Positions 28,106 through 36,486 of a stretch of DNA of 64,000 nucleotides are shown here, one piece after another. Numbering within the stretch: the stretch's first letter is position 1; the number at the start of each line of letters is the position of its first letter. The stretch spans positions 1,488,001-1,552,000 of the forward strand of contig NZ_CP072596.1 in NCBI RefSeq assembly GCF_017815535.1, read 5' to 3'. The position numbers were made by a program, and so were the translations under genes. Below the pieces are notes generated by a model. That model searched no databases. It was not told the DNA's origin and saw only the letters and a program-made list of their open reading frames with translations. Source of the stretch: Tessaracoccus sp. MC1865 (GTDB taxonomy: Bacteria > Actinomycetota > Actinomycetes > Propionibacteriales > Propionibacteriaceae).

Positions 28106-29125
28106 TCACGCCCTCAGAGCGGCGGCCACCGTCGCCACCGTGTCGGACCACGTCTGGATCCCAGCGCGGCCGGCCAGCGCCTCCGCCCTCCAACGCCGCC
28201 GCAGGTCGGCGTCGGTGAGCCAGGCGCGCAGTTCCGCGGACAGGCCGACGCTGTCGGCGGGGGAGAACTGCGCACCGCTCGTCTGGGCCTCGACAGCCCC
28301 GGTGCCGCCGCTGACGATCGAGGGGATCCCGCGGGCGGCCGCCTCCGCGACGACCATGCCGTACATCTCGGCGCGCGAGGTGTGGATCAGCAGATCGGTG
28401 CCGGTCCACACATCCTCGAGCGCGGGGCCGGTGCGTGCTCCGGTGACGGAGACGCGCCCAGCCATGCCGAGCTCGGCGATCCGCGCAACGACCAACCGCG
28501 TGAGGGTGGGGTCCACATCGGCGGGGCCGACGAGGCGCGCCGTCCACTCCAGGTCCGGCAGGTGGGCCAGCGCCTCGATGAAAGTCATCGGGTCCTTGCC
28601 GGGAGTGAGCCTCGACAGCCACAGCAACGACGGCGTTCCCGCCGACGACCCCGGCCCCGGCCCCGTCGCCACCCCGGGCCGCGCCACCACGGCGTCGTGG
28701 CGACCATAGCGCCCGGCGACCTCGGCTGCGGCCCACGCGCTGGGGACCACCAACCGGCTGGCCGCCCGGACCGCCAGCGCCTCGGACGCGCCCAGCTGGG
28801 CGCGCTCCTCCCGCGACAGGGACGGGTCATCGGCGGGGAAGTAGTGCATCAGGAGCGTCACCCGACGGCCCTGTCCCACAGCGTCGATGATCGCCTCGGG
28901 CGCTGCGGAACCGACGATGTTGTCGACCAACCACTCGTCGCAGGTGGCGAGCAGGTGGGGGAGGGCCCGCCGCTCGCTGTCGGTGGGTAGTGGCCAAGCG
29001 CCCTTCACCGGTCTCACCCGGAGGTCGACCCCGGCGGCCGGCAGGCCCGCGATGAGCTCGTCGTCGTAGCGGTTGCCGCCGCTGGCCTGGGGGCTGCGCC
29101 AGTGCGCGAAACCGATCGGGGCCAC
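28106..29125 (-). CDS. Glycosyltransferase family 4 (GT-B)
   Basis: A 339-residue glycosyltransferase. The N-terminal acceptor domain starts PIGFAHWRSPQASGGNRYDDE. The nucleotide-sugar domain has LLWLSRLTPGKDPMTFIEAL and then HTSRAEMYGMVVAEAAARGIPSIV, containing the E(x)7E motif. The donor is unknown. GTG 29125 has GAGGAGG four bases upstream and TATGAT further up, so it is preferred to the in-frame start at 29194. It is divergent from a CDP-alcohol phosphotransferase, suggesting a shared glycolipid or polar-lipid pathway (inference). It converges with the permease gene 1 bp away. Confidence 0.85.
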   Translation of the reverse strand: MAPIGFAHWRSPQASGGNRYDDELIAGLPAAGVDLRVRPVKGAWPLPTDSERRALPHLLATCDEWLVDNIVGSAAPEAIIDAVGQGRRVTLLMHYFPADDPSLSREERAQLGASEALAVRAASRLVVPSAWAAAEVAGRYGRHDAVVARPGVATGPGPGSSAGTPSLLWLSRLTPGKDPMTFIEALAHLPDLEWTARLVGPADVDPTLTRLVVARIAELGMAGRVSVTGARTGPALEDVWTGTDLLIHTSRAEMYGMVVAEAAARGIPSIVSGGTGAVEAQTSGAQFSPADSVGLSAELRAWLTDADLRRRWRAEALAGRAGIQTWSDTVATVAAALRA

Positions 29126-29197
29126 GGTGCCTCCTCGTTGGACGTCTTCTGCATCATAAGCAGCCACCCGCCGGAGCGCCGCCGCTAGGCTCAAGCG

Positions 29198-29770
29198 ATG
29201 AGCACCCCCACCTCCGCGAGACTGGGCCGCTGGGTGACGGAGCTGAGGCTGACCCCGGCGGACCGGATCACGCTGGCCAGGGCGGCGCTCGGCGGCGTCT
29301 GCGCCGTGCTGGTGGTTCTCGGCTACCTCGGATACCCGCCGGGGCGCAGTTGGGCGCTGTTCCTCGTCGCCCTGCCGACGGCGGTGCTGGATGCCGTGGA
29401 CGGCGCCGTGGCGCGCCGCACGAACACCGTGACCGAGCGGGGCGCCCGCTGGGACGTCGCGGTCGATTCGGCGGTGCTCCTCGTGCTCAGCCTTGCGCTG
29501 GTGCCGCTGGCTCCCTGGATCCTGCTGATGGGCGCCGCGCGCTATCTGTTCCTGCTGGGCGGCAGGTTGCGGACGCAGTGGCTCCTCCCGTTGCCGTTCC
29601 GGCAGTCGCGTCGGCTCATCGGCGGCCTGCAGGCCCTCGTGACCGTCACGGCCCTGGCGCCGGTTGTTCCCGTCACGGTGGTGCAGTGGAGCACCGGCGT
29701 CACCGTCGCGCTCGTGGCCTACTCCTTCGCCCGCGACATCCGTTTCCAGGAACGGCGCCGCGCGTCCTGA
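29198..29770 (+). CDS. CDP-alcohol phosphatidyltransferase family enzyme
   Basis: A 190-residue membrane enzyme with about five helices. The complete family motif D-x2-DG-x2-AR-x8-G-x3-D-x3-D is present as D65, D68, G69, A72-R73, G82, D86 and D90. These enzymes join a CDP-lipid or CDP-polyol to an alcohol acceptor. The substrates are unknown. TAGGCT (29186-29191) lies six bases before the ATG, indicating leaderless transcription, and the promoter is shared with the divergent glycosyltransferase. Confidence 0.9.
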   Translation: MSTPTSARLGRWVTELRLTPADRITLARAALGGVCAVLVVLGYLGYPPGRSWALFLVALPTAVLDAVDGAVARRTNTVTERGARWDVAVDSAVLLVLSLALVPLAPWILLMGAARYLFLLGGRLRTQWLLPLPFRQSRRLIGGLQALVTVTALAPVVPVTVVQWSTGVTVALVAYSFARDIRFQERRRAS

Positions 29771-29835
29771 GCCACCGGCCGCACCCCGGACGCAACCGAT
29801 TCGCAGGAGCCCCTGCGCGATCGCTCGCGTGTGCT

Positions 29836-29859
29836 ACTGTATTAATCACCTAATACAGT
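29836..29859. promoter_or_regulatory. 24-bp palindromic operator of the GntR/ABC operon
   Basis: ACTGTATTA (29836-29844) and TAATACAGT (29851-29859) are perfect 9-bp complements around a 6-bp spacer. It is conspicuously AT-rich for this genome and ends 18 bp before the GntR start codon, where a YtrA-type repressor would autoregulate. A -10-like TATTAAT lies inside it. Confidence 0.8.
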
Positions 29860-29877
29860 GAGACACCGGGAGGTGAG

Positions 29878-30255
29878 ATGGAGTTCGACGCAAGCAGCCC
29901 TATCTGGCTTCAGTTGGTCGACGAGTTCATCCGTCGCATCGTCACCGGTCAGTGGGAAGCGGGGGCGCGGATCTCCGGGGTCCGCGACCTGGCTGGCGAG
30001 CTGAAGGTGAACCCCAACACCGTCCAACGCGCCCTCGCCGAACTCGAGCGGCAGGGCATGACCAGGTCCGAGAGGACCACCGGCCGTTTCGTCACCGACG
30101 ACCCGGCCGTCATCGAGCAGGCCCGCCTCGGTCTCGCGGCGGGCGCGGCAGATGACTTCGCGCGGCGGGCCCAGGGGCTCGGCATGAGCCTCACCGCCGC
30201 CCGCGACCTACTGGGCCGACGCTGGTCGGCCCCTGCAGAAGGAGCCCCAGAATGA
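29878..30255 (+). CDS. GntR-family repressor, YtrA type
   Basis: A 125-residue regulator. The winged helix occupies residues 1-75, with SPIWLQLVDEFIRRIVTGQW, VRDLAGELKVNPNTVQRALAEL as the recognition helix and RTTGRFV as the wing. The short C-terminal helical tail (about 50 residues) is the YtrA-subfamily dimerisation region and has no ligand domain. GGGAGG lies four bases before the ATG. The stop overlaps the ABC ATPase start (ATGA), the classic YtrA operon order. The palindrome at 29836-29859 is the probable operator. Confidence 0.93.
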   Translation: MEFDASSPIWLQLVDEFIRRIVTGQWEAGARISGVRDLAGELKVNPNTVQRALAELERQGMTRSERTTGRFVTDDPAVIEQARLGLAAGAADDFARRAQGLGMSLTAARDLLGRRWSAPAEGAPE

Positions 30256-30962
30256 CAGCACCGGCGATCCAGATCGCCCACGTGACCAAGAAGTACGGCG
30301 CGTTCCCTGCCCTCAACGACCTGAACCTCTCGCTCGAGGGCGGCCAGATCGTCGGGCTGCTCGGGGAGAACGGCTCTGGCAAGACCACCCTGTTGAAGGT
30401 GTTGGCCGGGGCACTGACGCAGTACGACGGCGAGGTCCGTGTGCACGGCACCCCCATCGGGCCGGACACCAAGGCGATGGTCAGCTTCCTGCCCGACGCG
30501 AGCTTCCTGGCAGACAACGACACCATCGACGGCTGCGTGGGCATGTTCAAGGACTTCTTCGCTGATTTCAGCGAGGCCAAGTGCCGCGACCTGCTCAAGT
30601 TCTTCCAGTTGGACACCCACCGCAAACTCAACACGCTCTCCAAGGGCATGCGGGAGAAGGTCCAGGTGGCCCTGGCCATGTCGCGCGACGCGAAGGTCTT
30701 CCTCCTGGACGAACCCATCTCCGGCGTCGACCCTGCGGCACGGGAAGTCCTGCTCGCCGCCATCGTCCGGGATCTCCCGGAGGACGCGCTGGTCCTCATC
30801 TCCACCCACCTCATCCACGATCTCGAGCCCGTCCTCGATTCCTTCGCGTTCATGCGTTACGGGCAGATCCTGCTCAGCGGTTCGGTCGACGACCTGCGGG
30901 CCGAGCGCAACATGTCCATTGACCAGCTATTCCGGGAGGTCTACCGATGGTCGGCAAACTGA
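30252..30962 (+). CDS. ABC transporter ATPase of the GntR-controlled exporter
   Basis: A 236-residue ATP-binding protein. Walker A is GENGSGKTTLL, the signature is a degenerate LSKGMREKVQVALAMS in place of LSGGQ, and Walker B is VFLLDEPISGVDP, followed by STHLIHDLEP. This matches the YtrB/BcrA-like export ATPases. Substrates in this family include cell-envelope antibiotics, but none is known here. It overlaps the repressor by 4 nt and the permease by 16 nt. Confidence 0.9.
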   Translation: MTAPAIQIAHVTKKYGAFPALNDLNLSLEGGQIVGLLGENGSGKTTLLKVLAGALTQYDGEVRVHGTPIGPDTKAMVSFLPDASFLADNDTIDGCVGMFKDFFADFSEAKCRDLLKFFQLDTHRKLNTLSKGMREKVQVALAMSRDAKVFLLDEPISGVDPAAREVLLAAIVRDLPEDALVLISTHLIHDLEPVLDSFAFMRYGQILLSGSVDDLRAERNMSIDQLFREVYRWSAN

Positions 30963-31762
30963 TCAAGCACGAAATCCGGCGCACCCTGCGCTGGTACCTC
31001 ATCATCGTCGCGGGAGCGGTACTCGTCGTCGGTCTGGCGACGCTGGCCGCCGTCCTCCTACCTGCCCCGATCAACACCCTGTTCGCCGTGCTCACCGTCG
31101 TAGGCGCGGCCGCCGTGCCCACCGCGGTGCCCGTGTGGCTCGGGTTCGACTTCTACCGCTCGTCCTACTCGAAGACGGGGTACCTCACGCGGGCCATCCC
31201 CGTGAAGGGCTCGACGATCTACTGGGTGAAGTTGCTCTACGCCTACGTGCTGAGCGTCATCGCCCTGGTGGTCGCCGCAGGGCTGGGTTATCTGGCCGCA
31301 GTGTCCTTCGCCGTGGTGGGCGGCGGATCGGTGGGGGGTGTCAACGACGCCATCGCCGGCGCGCTCGACGCGATGGGGCGGATGCTCCCTGGCTGGGTGA
31401 TCGCCCTGTTGGTCGCGTTCATCCTCGTCTGGCCCTTCGTCTGGCTCGCGTCGTACTACTTCGCGGCGGCCGTCGGCAGCGAAGCGTGGAGCAGCAAGAT
31501 GGGGATCGGGGGTCCCGTCCTGGTGTGGTTCCTCTTCTACGTGGTCGGTCAGGTCACCGCCATCCTCGGCGCGTTCCTCCCGTTGCAGTTGGTCTTCGAC
31601 GAAGCGGGGACGGTGGGCTTCCAGGCCCGCCTGGTCAACATCTTCACGATCGAGGAGCAGAGCGTCGTCCCCGTCGGAATGTTCCTGACGATGCTGGTGC
31701 TCTCGGCAGTGGCGATTGTCTGGGCGTCGGTGTCGTTCGACAAGAAGGTGGAGTTGCGCTGA
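30947..31762 (+). CDS. ABC-2 type permease of the GntR-controlled exporter
   Basis: A 271-residue protein with about six hydrophobic segments (for example WYLIIVAGAVLVVGLATLAAVLL and VGMFLTMLVLSAVAIVWASV). It begins with a short basic segment (KLIKHEIRRTLRW). No conserved catalytic motif is expected. The start overlaps the ATPase gene by 16 nt. It pairs with the upstream ATPase and probably exports a hydrophobic or peptide compound, or signals envelope stress. Confidence 0.85.
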   Translation: MVGKLIKHEIRRTLRWYLIIVAGAVLVVGLATLAAVLLPAPINTLFAVLTVVGAAAVPTAVPVWLGFDFYRSSYSKTGYLTRAIPVKGSTIYWVKLLYAYVLSVIALVVAAGLGYLAAVSFAVVGGGSVGGVNDAIAGALDAMGRMLPGWVIALLVAFILVWPFVWLASYYFAAAVGSEAWSSKMGIGGPVLVWFLFYVVGQVTAILGAFLPLQLVFDEAGTVGFQARLVNIFTIEEQSVVPVGMFLTMLVLSAVAIVWASVSFDKKVELR

Positions 31763-31776
31763 TAGCGTCGTCCGCC

Positions 31777-32619
31777 GTGGACAGATACGCGCGAGACGTC
31801 TTGGCACCGGGCTGGCAGAAGGCCCATCTGAAGCAGACCCGTGACGTGGCAGTCGAGCTTGACCAGGTGGTCGAGTTCGACGACTTCTGCGGCGCGGTGG
31901 TCGGCTGGGAGAACGGCCTCGTGGTGTTGGAGGACCGGCACGGCAAACGCCGCTCCGCCCCGTTCGGGCCCGGCTTCCTGCTGGAGGGCGAGCCCGTCGC
32001 GCTCCGGGCCCCGCTGCGGGGCGGGCCGGTCAGGCCCAAGTACACCGCCTCCGGCTCCAGGGCGAGCCAGGAGCGCGTCAAGGCCAAGGTCGCGCTGCCC
32101 AGCCGCATCTACGTCGAAGGCCGCCACGACGCGGAACTCATCGAGAAGGTGTGGGGGGAGGACCTCCGGCACGTGGGCGTCGTCGTCGAATACCTGGGCG
32201 GCATCGACGACCTGCCGCGCATCGTGCAGGACTTCGGGCCCGAGCCCGGTCGTCGGCTGGGCGTGCTGGTCGACCACCTGGTGCCCGGCTCGAAGGAGTC
32301 GCGGATCGCGGCCGAGGTCTACCGCGCCGGCCACCGCGACGTCGTCCTCATCGAGGGGCACGAGTTCATCGACATCTGGCAGGCCGTCCGCCCGGCCCGC
32401 ATCGGCCGCAAGGCCTGGCCGGTGGTGCCCCGCGACGTCGACTTCAAACTCGGCACCCTCAAGGCCCTCAACCTGCCGCACGCGGACCAGGCGGACATCG
32501 CGCGCGGCTGGCAGGCGATCCTCGCGCGGGTCAGCAGCTGGCGCGACCTCGAGCCACAACTGAACACCAAGGTGGAGACCCTCATCGATTTCGTCACGCA
32601 GGACCACCTCGGCGCCTGA
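31777..32619 (+). CDS. DUF3097 family protein
   Basis: A 280-residue actinobacterial protein. The N-terminal domain contains FCGAVVGWENGLVVLEDRHG. The C-terminal part has SRIYVEGRHDAELIEKVWG, EYLGGIDDLP and LGVLVDHLVPGSKESRIA, a Toprim-like arrangement of acidic residues (E-G-R-H-D, then DHL). A nucleic-acid enzyme role is therefore conceivable, but the family is uncharacterised. GTG 31777 is the first good start after the permease stop at 31762, and no strong Shine-Dalgarno is visible. Confidence 0.85.
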   Translation: MDRYARDVLAPGWQKAHLKQTRDVAVELDQVVEFDDFCGAVVGWENGLVVLEDRHGKRRSAPFGPGFLLEGEPVALRAPLRGGPVRPKYTASGSRASQERVKAKVALPSRIYVEGRHDAELIEKVWGEDLRHVGVVVEYLGGIDDLPRIVQDFGPEPGRRLGVLVDHLVPGSKESRIAAEVYRAGHRDVVLIEGHEFIDIWQAVRPARIGRKAWPVVPRDVDFKLGTLKALNLPHADQADIARGWQAILARVSSWRDLEPQLNTKVETLIDFVTQDHLGA

Positions 32620-32647
32620 CCCCGGACAGACCACTAAGGTAGGCGAC

Positions 32648-33424
32648 ATGGACACCGAAGGCATTCTGGGCCTGCTCAAGGAGACCGCTGCGGAGATCAT
32701 CACCCCGCGGTTCAGGCTGTTGGCCGACACCGACGTCGACGAGAAGAAGCCCGGAGACCTCGTCACCGTCGCAGACCACGAATCCGAGGTGTACCTCACC
32801 CGCCGGCTGAAGGAAGCCTTCCCGAACGCCGTCGTCGTGGGGGAGGAGGCCGTCTTCGCGGACCCGTCGCTCCTCAAGGGCCTGGGCAACGCGGACCATG
32901 CCTTCATCATCGACCCCATCGACGGCACCCGGAACTTCGTCCACGGCCGCGACGAACACGGCGTCATCCTCGCCGAGGTCCGCGGCGGCGTCACCACCCG
33001 GGGCTGGATCTGGCAGCCGCAGACAGGCCGAGCCTATGTCGCCGAGCGGGGGGCCGGGGTACAGCTCAACGGCGGCCCCATCGAACGACGGCGCCATGAC
33101 CGCCCGCCGCTGGGCGCCTCTTCCAAGCGCAAGCTCCGGGGCTTCGACGCCGACGGCAAGCTGAGCCCCGTGGTGCGCAGCCACTTCGCGTGCTGCTTCG
33201 ACTACCCGGCCGTCCTCGACGGCACCTTCGACTTCATGTTCTACTCGAGCCTGCACCCGTGGGACCACCTCGCGGGGTCCTTGATGGTGGTGGAGAACGG
33301 CGGCATCAGCCGCACGATCGACGGCATGGATTACAGCCTCACCTCACGCTCGCGCGGTGGCCTGCTGGTCGCCGGCGACACGCTCAGCTGGATGGTGGCC
33401 CAGCAGAACTGGCCCATCATCTGA
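32648..33424 (+). CDS. Inositol-monophosphatase family phosphatase
   Basis: A 258-residue metal-dependent phosphatase. The metal site is formed by GEEAVF (about 71-76) and DPIDGTRNFVHG (about 93-104), and the C-terminal signature is WDHLAGSLMVVENGG (about 208-222). Members act on inositol phosphate, histidinol phosphate (HisN) or PAP, and the substrate here is unresolved. TAAGGT (32635-32640) lies seven bases before the ATG, so the message is probably leaderless. Confidence 0.88.
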   Translation: MDTEGILGLLKETAAEIITPRFRLLADTDVDEKKPGDLVTVADHESEVYLTRRLKEAFPNAVVVGEEAVFADPSLLKGLGNADHAFIIDPIDGTRNFVHGRDEHGVILAEVRGGVTTRGWIWQPQTGRAYVAERGAGVQLNGGPIERRRHDRPPLGASSKRKLRGFDADGKLSPVVRSHFACCFDYPAVLDGTFDFMFYSSLHPWDHLAGSLMVVENGGISRTIDGMDYSLTSRSRGGLLVAGDTLSWMVAQQNWPII

Positions 33425-33433
33425 GGTTCGCGC

Positions 33434-34201
33434 TCAGATCAGGGGCAGGTGTCGCTTCGGCACGACGCCCTTGGCCCTCAGCTCGGCATAGGCCTTCGGG
33501 AGGGCCACGGCGAGCGTCTCGGCGGTGAAGGGCCACTCCGTGGCCGCCGCCGCGTCCTCCAGTTTCGTGCCCTGGTGGATCAGCATCTCGGTCTGGCCGT
33601 AGAGCATGCCGATCTCGGCGCGCTGGATGAACGCGTAGTCGCGGTCGACAACAGCGCCGTGGCCGGGCACGAACCGCGTCGTGGCGTTGGCGGCGCCCAG
33701 GACACCGTCGAGCACGGTGGGCCAGTTGCTCAGCGAACCGCGGTCGTCGATCTGCGGGTCCGAGCCCTCCTCCAGGAGGTCGCCGGCGAAGACGACGTTC
33801 TCGCCGGGCAGGAAGACCAGCACATCGTTGTCGGTGTGGCCCTCGCCGAAGTGCAGCGCCTCCACCCGCAGGTTGCCGAGATCCACCGCCAGCGCCATCG
33901 AGAACGTGCGGGAGACCGGAACAGCCGTGAGCTTCTCGTGCGCGATGGAGATGACCTCGCCCCCCATGCCGGCCAGGCCTTTGACGTGGTCGTGGTGATC
34001 GTGGGTCAGCAGGACGTGCGTCACTGGGACGCCGGCCAGCGCGGTGGCCGAGGCGAGGATCTCCGCACCCTGCTCGGGCGAGTTGCCGGTGTCGATCAGC
34101 ATCGCCCCGGTCTCGCCCACGATCAGCCCGATGTTGACCCGGTGGGGTTCCACGGTGGTCACGAAGACGCGGTCGGTCACGGGGGTCCAGTCGAGTGTCA
34201 T
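33434..34201 (-). CDS. Metallo-beta-lactamase fold hydrolase
   Basis: A 255-residue protein. The zinc motif is LLTHDHHDHVKGLAG, with a further GEGHTDNDVLVFLP and VPGHGAVVDRD completing the metal site. This layout suits a glyoxalase II-like or general MBL hydrolase of unknown substrate. The start at 34201 (MTLDWTPV) lies seven bases from a TACGAT -10 element (complement of 34209-34214). Its -35 region falls on the CIRCE element at 34227-34251, so HrcA may also control it. An upstream in-frame extension has no support. Confidence 0.82.
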   Translation of the reverse strand: MTLDWTPVTDRVFVTTVEPHRVNIGLIVGETGAMLIDTGNSPEQGAEILASATALAGVPVTHVLLTHDHHDHVKGLAGMGGEVISIAHEKLTAVPVSRTFSMALAVDLGNLRVEALHFGEGHTDNDVLVFLPGENVVFAGDLLEEGSDPQIDDRGSLSNWPTVLDGVLGAANATTRFVPGHGAVVDRDYAFIQRAEIGMLYGQTEMLIHQGTKLEDAAAATEWPFTAETLAVALPKAYAELRAKGVVPKRHLPLI

Positions 34202-34226
34202 GATGCCCATCGTAGGGGCGGTACAC

Positions 34227-34251
34227 TGGCACTCGGTAAACGAGAGTGCCA
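34227..34251. promoter_or_regulatory. CIRCE heat-shock operator
   Basis: TGGCACTC (34227-34234) and GAGTGCCA (34244-34251) flank a 9-nt spacer, matching the CIRCE core GCACTC-N9-GAGTGC. It lies 34 bp upstream of hrcA and 25 bp upstream of the divergent MBL gene. HrcA binds CIRCE at normal temperature and releases on heat shock. Confidence 0.93.
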
Positions 34252-34285
34252 ATGATTGGGCTGCTGCACCAAGTGTGGAGGTGAC

Positions 34286-35302
34286 GTGATAGACGACCGC
34301 AAGTTCGACGACCGAAAGCTCGAAGTCCTGAAGGCAATCGTGACCGACTACGTGGCCAGTCGTGAGCCGGTCGGCTCGAAGGCCCTCGTGGAGCGGCACA
34401 AGCTTGACGTCTCGGCAGCCACCGTCCGCAACGACATGGCGGCGTTGGAGGAGGAGGGCTACATCACGCAGCCCCACACCAGCGCCGGCCGGATCCCCAC
34501 AGACAAGGGTTACCGGCTCTTCGTCGACAAACTCGCGCGCATCAAGCCGTTGTCGGGGGCGGAACGCACCGCCATCACCACGTTCATGAACGGCACCGCT
34601 GACATCGACGACCTCGTGATGCGCACCGTCCGCCTCCTTGCCCAACTGACCCGGCAGGTCGCCATCGTGCAGTACCCCGTGGCGCAGCACGACGTCATCC
34701 GGCACATCGAACTGGTCTCTCTGACCGCCGAACGTCTGATGGTGATCGTCGTGCAGTCCTCGGGGCGGGTGGACCAGAGCGTCCTCGATGCTCCGGCGCT
34801 GGATGAGGCCCGTCTGCACGGTCTGCGGCAGAAGTTGGCCTCCGCGACGGTGGGCCGGGCCGCTGCGGATGCCGCCGACGCCCTGGTGAGGGTGCTCGAC
34901 ACCATCGCACCGGAGGACCGGGCGTTCTCCGCCCCGGTCGTCGCGACGGTCCTGGAAACCATCGCTGCCGAACCCGCTTCGCAGGTGGTGGTGGCCGGCG
35001 TCCCGAACCTGGCCGGCGCCGCCTTCGAGACCAACATGCGCCCCCTGTTGGAGGCTCTCGAGGAGCAGGTCGTCCTCATGCGTCTCCTCGGCGAGGCGGG
35101 CGGCGACGATGTCACCGTCCGCATCGGGCAGGAGAACACCGCCCAGGGGTTCCAGTCGACATCACTGGTGGCCTCCGGATACGGTGCCGATTTCCGGGCG
35201 GGCCTCGGCGTCGTCGGACCCACCCGGATGGACTACCCGTCCACCATCGCCGCGGTGCGCGCCGTGGCTCGTTACGTGAGCAGATTCCTCAACGAAGGCT
35301 GA
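34286..35302 (+). CDS. hrcA: Heat-inducible repressor HrcA
   Basis: A 338-residue repressor. The N-terminal winged helix has REPVGSKAL, LDVSAATVRNDMAALEEEGYITQPHTSAGRIPT. The middle and C-terminal parts contain ETIAAEPASQVVVAG and RMDYPSTIAAVRAVARYVS. It represses chaperone genes through CIRCE and is itself kept active by GroEL. GTG 34286 has GGAGG four bases upstream. It autoregulates through the CIRCE at 34227-34251 and leads the dnaJ-rsmE-tgt operon. Confidence 0.96.
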   Translation: MIDDRKFDDRKLEVLKAIVTDYVASREPVGSKALVERHKLDVSAATVRNDMAALEEEGYITQPHTSAGRIPTDKGYRLFVDKLARIKPLSGAERTAITTFMNGTADIDDLVMRTVRLLAQLTRQVAIVQYPVAQHDVIRHIELVSLTAERLMVIVVQSSGRVDQSVLDAPALDEARLHGLRQKLASATVGRAAADAADALVRVLDTIAPEDRAFSAPVVATVLETIAAEPASQVVVAGVPNLAGAAFETNMRPLLEALEEQVVLMRLLGEAGGDDVTVRIGQENTAQGFQSTSLVASGYGADFRAGLGVVGPTRMDYPSTIAAVRAVARYVSRFLNEG

Positions 35303-35313
35303 ACGCAAGAAAT

Positions 35314-36486
35314 ATGAGCAAGGATTACTACGCCATCCTCGGTGTCGAACGCGACGCAACCCCTGAAGGCATCAAGAAGGCCTACCGCCGACGTGCCATG
35401 AAGGTCCACCCCGACGTCGCCCACGAGGACGCCGAGGCCGCAGAGAAGTTCAAGGAACTCAGCGAGGCCTACGAGGTGCTGAGCGACCCGAACAAGCGTG
35501 CGGTCTTCGACCGTGGCGGTGACCCCATGGCGGGTGCGGCCGGTGCGGGCTTCTCGGGCTTCGGCGGCGGGTTCGCCGGTGGCTTCGACTTCACCAACCT
35601 CGTCGACGCCATGTTCGGCCAGGCCGGCAGCCGCGGGCCGCGTTCCCGCGTGCGCCAGGGCCAGGACGCGCTGGTGCGCGTCTCCCTGGAGCTGCACGAG
35701 GCAGTGTTCGGCGTGACCAAGCCGGTGAAGGTCGCCACCGCCGTCGTCTGCCCGAAGTGCACCGGCTCCGGCGGCGAACCCGGCTCTGAGCCGGTGACGT
35801 GCTCGACCTGTAACGGTAACGGCGACATCACCCAGATCCAGCGCAGCTTCCTCGGCGACATCCGCACCTCGCAGGCGTGCCCGACGTGCCGTGGCTACGG
35901 CACGATCATCCCGCGGCCCTGCGGCGAGTGTTCCGGTGAGGGCCGCGTGCGCACCACCCGCACCCTCCAGGTGAAGATCCCCGCCGGTGTCTCCACGGGC
36001 ATCCGGATCCATCTCGAGGGCCAGGGCGAGGTGGGCCCGGGCGGTGGCCCCGCCGGCGATCTCTACGTCGAGCTGGCCGTCAACAGCCACGAGAGCTTCC
36101 GCCGAGACGGCGACAACCTCGAGATGGTCGTCAAGCTCCCCATGACCGCCGCTGCGCTCGGCACCACCGTCGCCGTCACCACCCTCGAGGCGGAGTGGGA
36201 GAAGTCCGACGTCGAGGACCGCACCGTCTCCCTCGAGGTGCCGTCCGGCACCCAGTCCGGCACCCGGATCGCGCTGAAGGGCCGCGGCGTGCCGCGCCTG
36301 CGCGGCGGTGGCCGGGGAGACCTGGGCGTCACCCTGCTGGTGCAGACCCCCACCAGGCTCGACGACCACCAGCGCGACCTGATGCTCCAGCTCGCCGAGG
36401 CCCGCGACGAGATCCGGGCGGAGGCGGTCACCGCCAAGCCGGGCAAAGCGGGTGTCTTCGGCAAGCTGAGCGAGTGGTTCTCGTGA
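35314..36486 (+). CDS. dnaJ: Molecular chaperone DnaJ (type I)
   Basis: A 390-residue DnaJ. The J domain contains the HPD motif (32-34). A Gly/Phe-rich stretch (about 75-95) follows. The zinc-binding region has four repeats, CPKCTGSG, CSTCNGNG, CPTCRGYG and CGECSGEG. The C-terminal substrate-binding domain completes a type I J protein. It delivers clients to DnaK. It lies 11 bp downstream of hrcA, the DnaJ2 position in actinobacteria, and overlaps rsmE. Confidence 0.97.
   Translation: MSKDYYAILGVERDATPEGIKKAYRRRAMKVHPDVAHEDAEAAEKFKELSEAYEVLSDPNKRAVFDRGGDPMAGAAGAGFSGFGGGFAGGFDFTNLVDAMFGQAGSRGPRSRVRQGQDALVRVSLELHEAVFGVTKPVKVATAVVCPKCTGSGGEPGSEPVTCSTCNGNGDITQIQRSFLGDIRTSQACPTCRGYGTIIPRPCGECSGEGRVRTTRTLQVKIPAGVSTGIRIHLEGQGEVGPGGGPAGDLYVELAVNSHESFRRDGDNLEMVVKLPMTAAALGTTVAVTTLEAEWEKSDVEDRTVSLEVPSGTQSGTRIALKGRGVPRLRGGGRGDLGVTLLVQTPTRLDDHQRDLMLQLAEARDEIRAEAVTAKPGKAGVFGKLSEWFS

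Noticed and set aside
30439-31776. An N-terminal extension of the DUF3097 protein back to 30439.
   Set aside because: That frame runs through the ATPase and permease genes and yields Arg/Ser/Gly-rich non-protein-like sequence. The family starts at about VDRYARDVL.
34202-34819. An N-terminal extension of the MBL hydrolase through hrcA and the CIRCE element.
   Set aside because: It would cross the operator and the opposite hrcA gene, and the family N-terminus matches the 34201 start.
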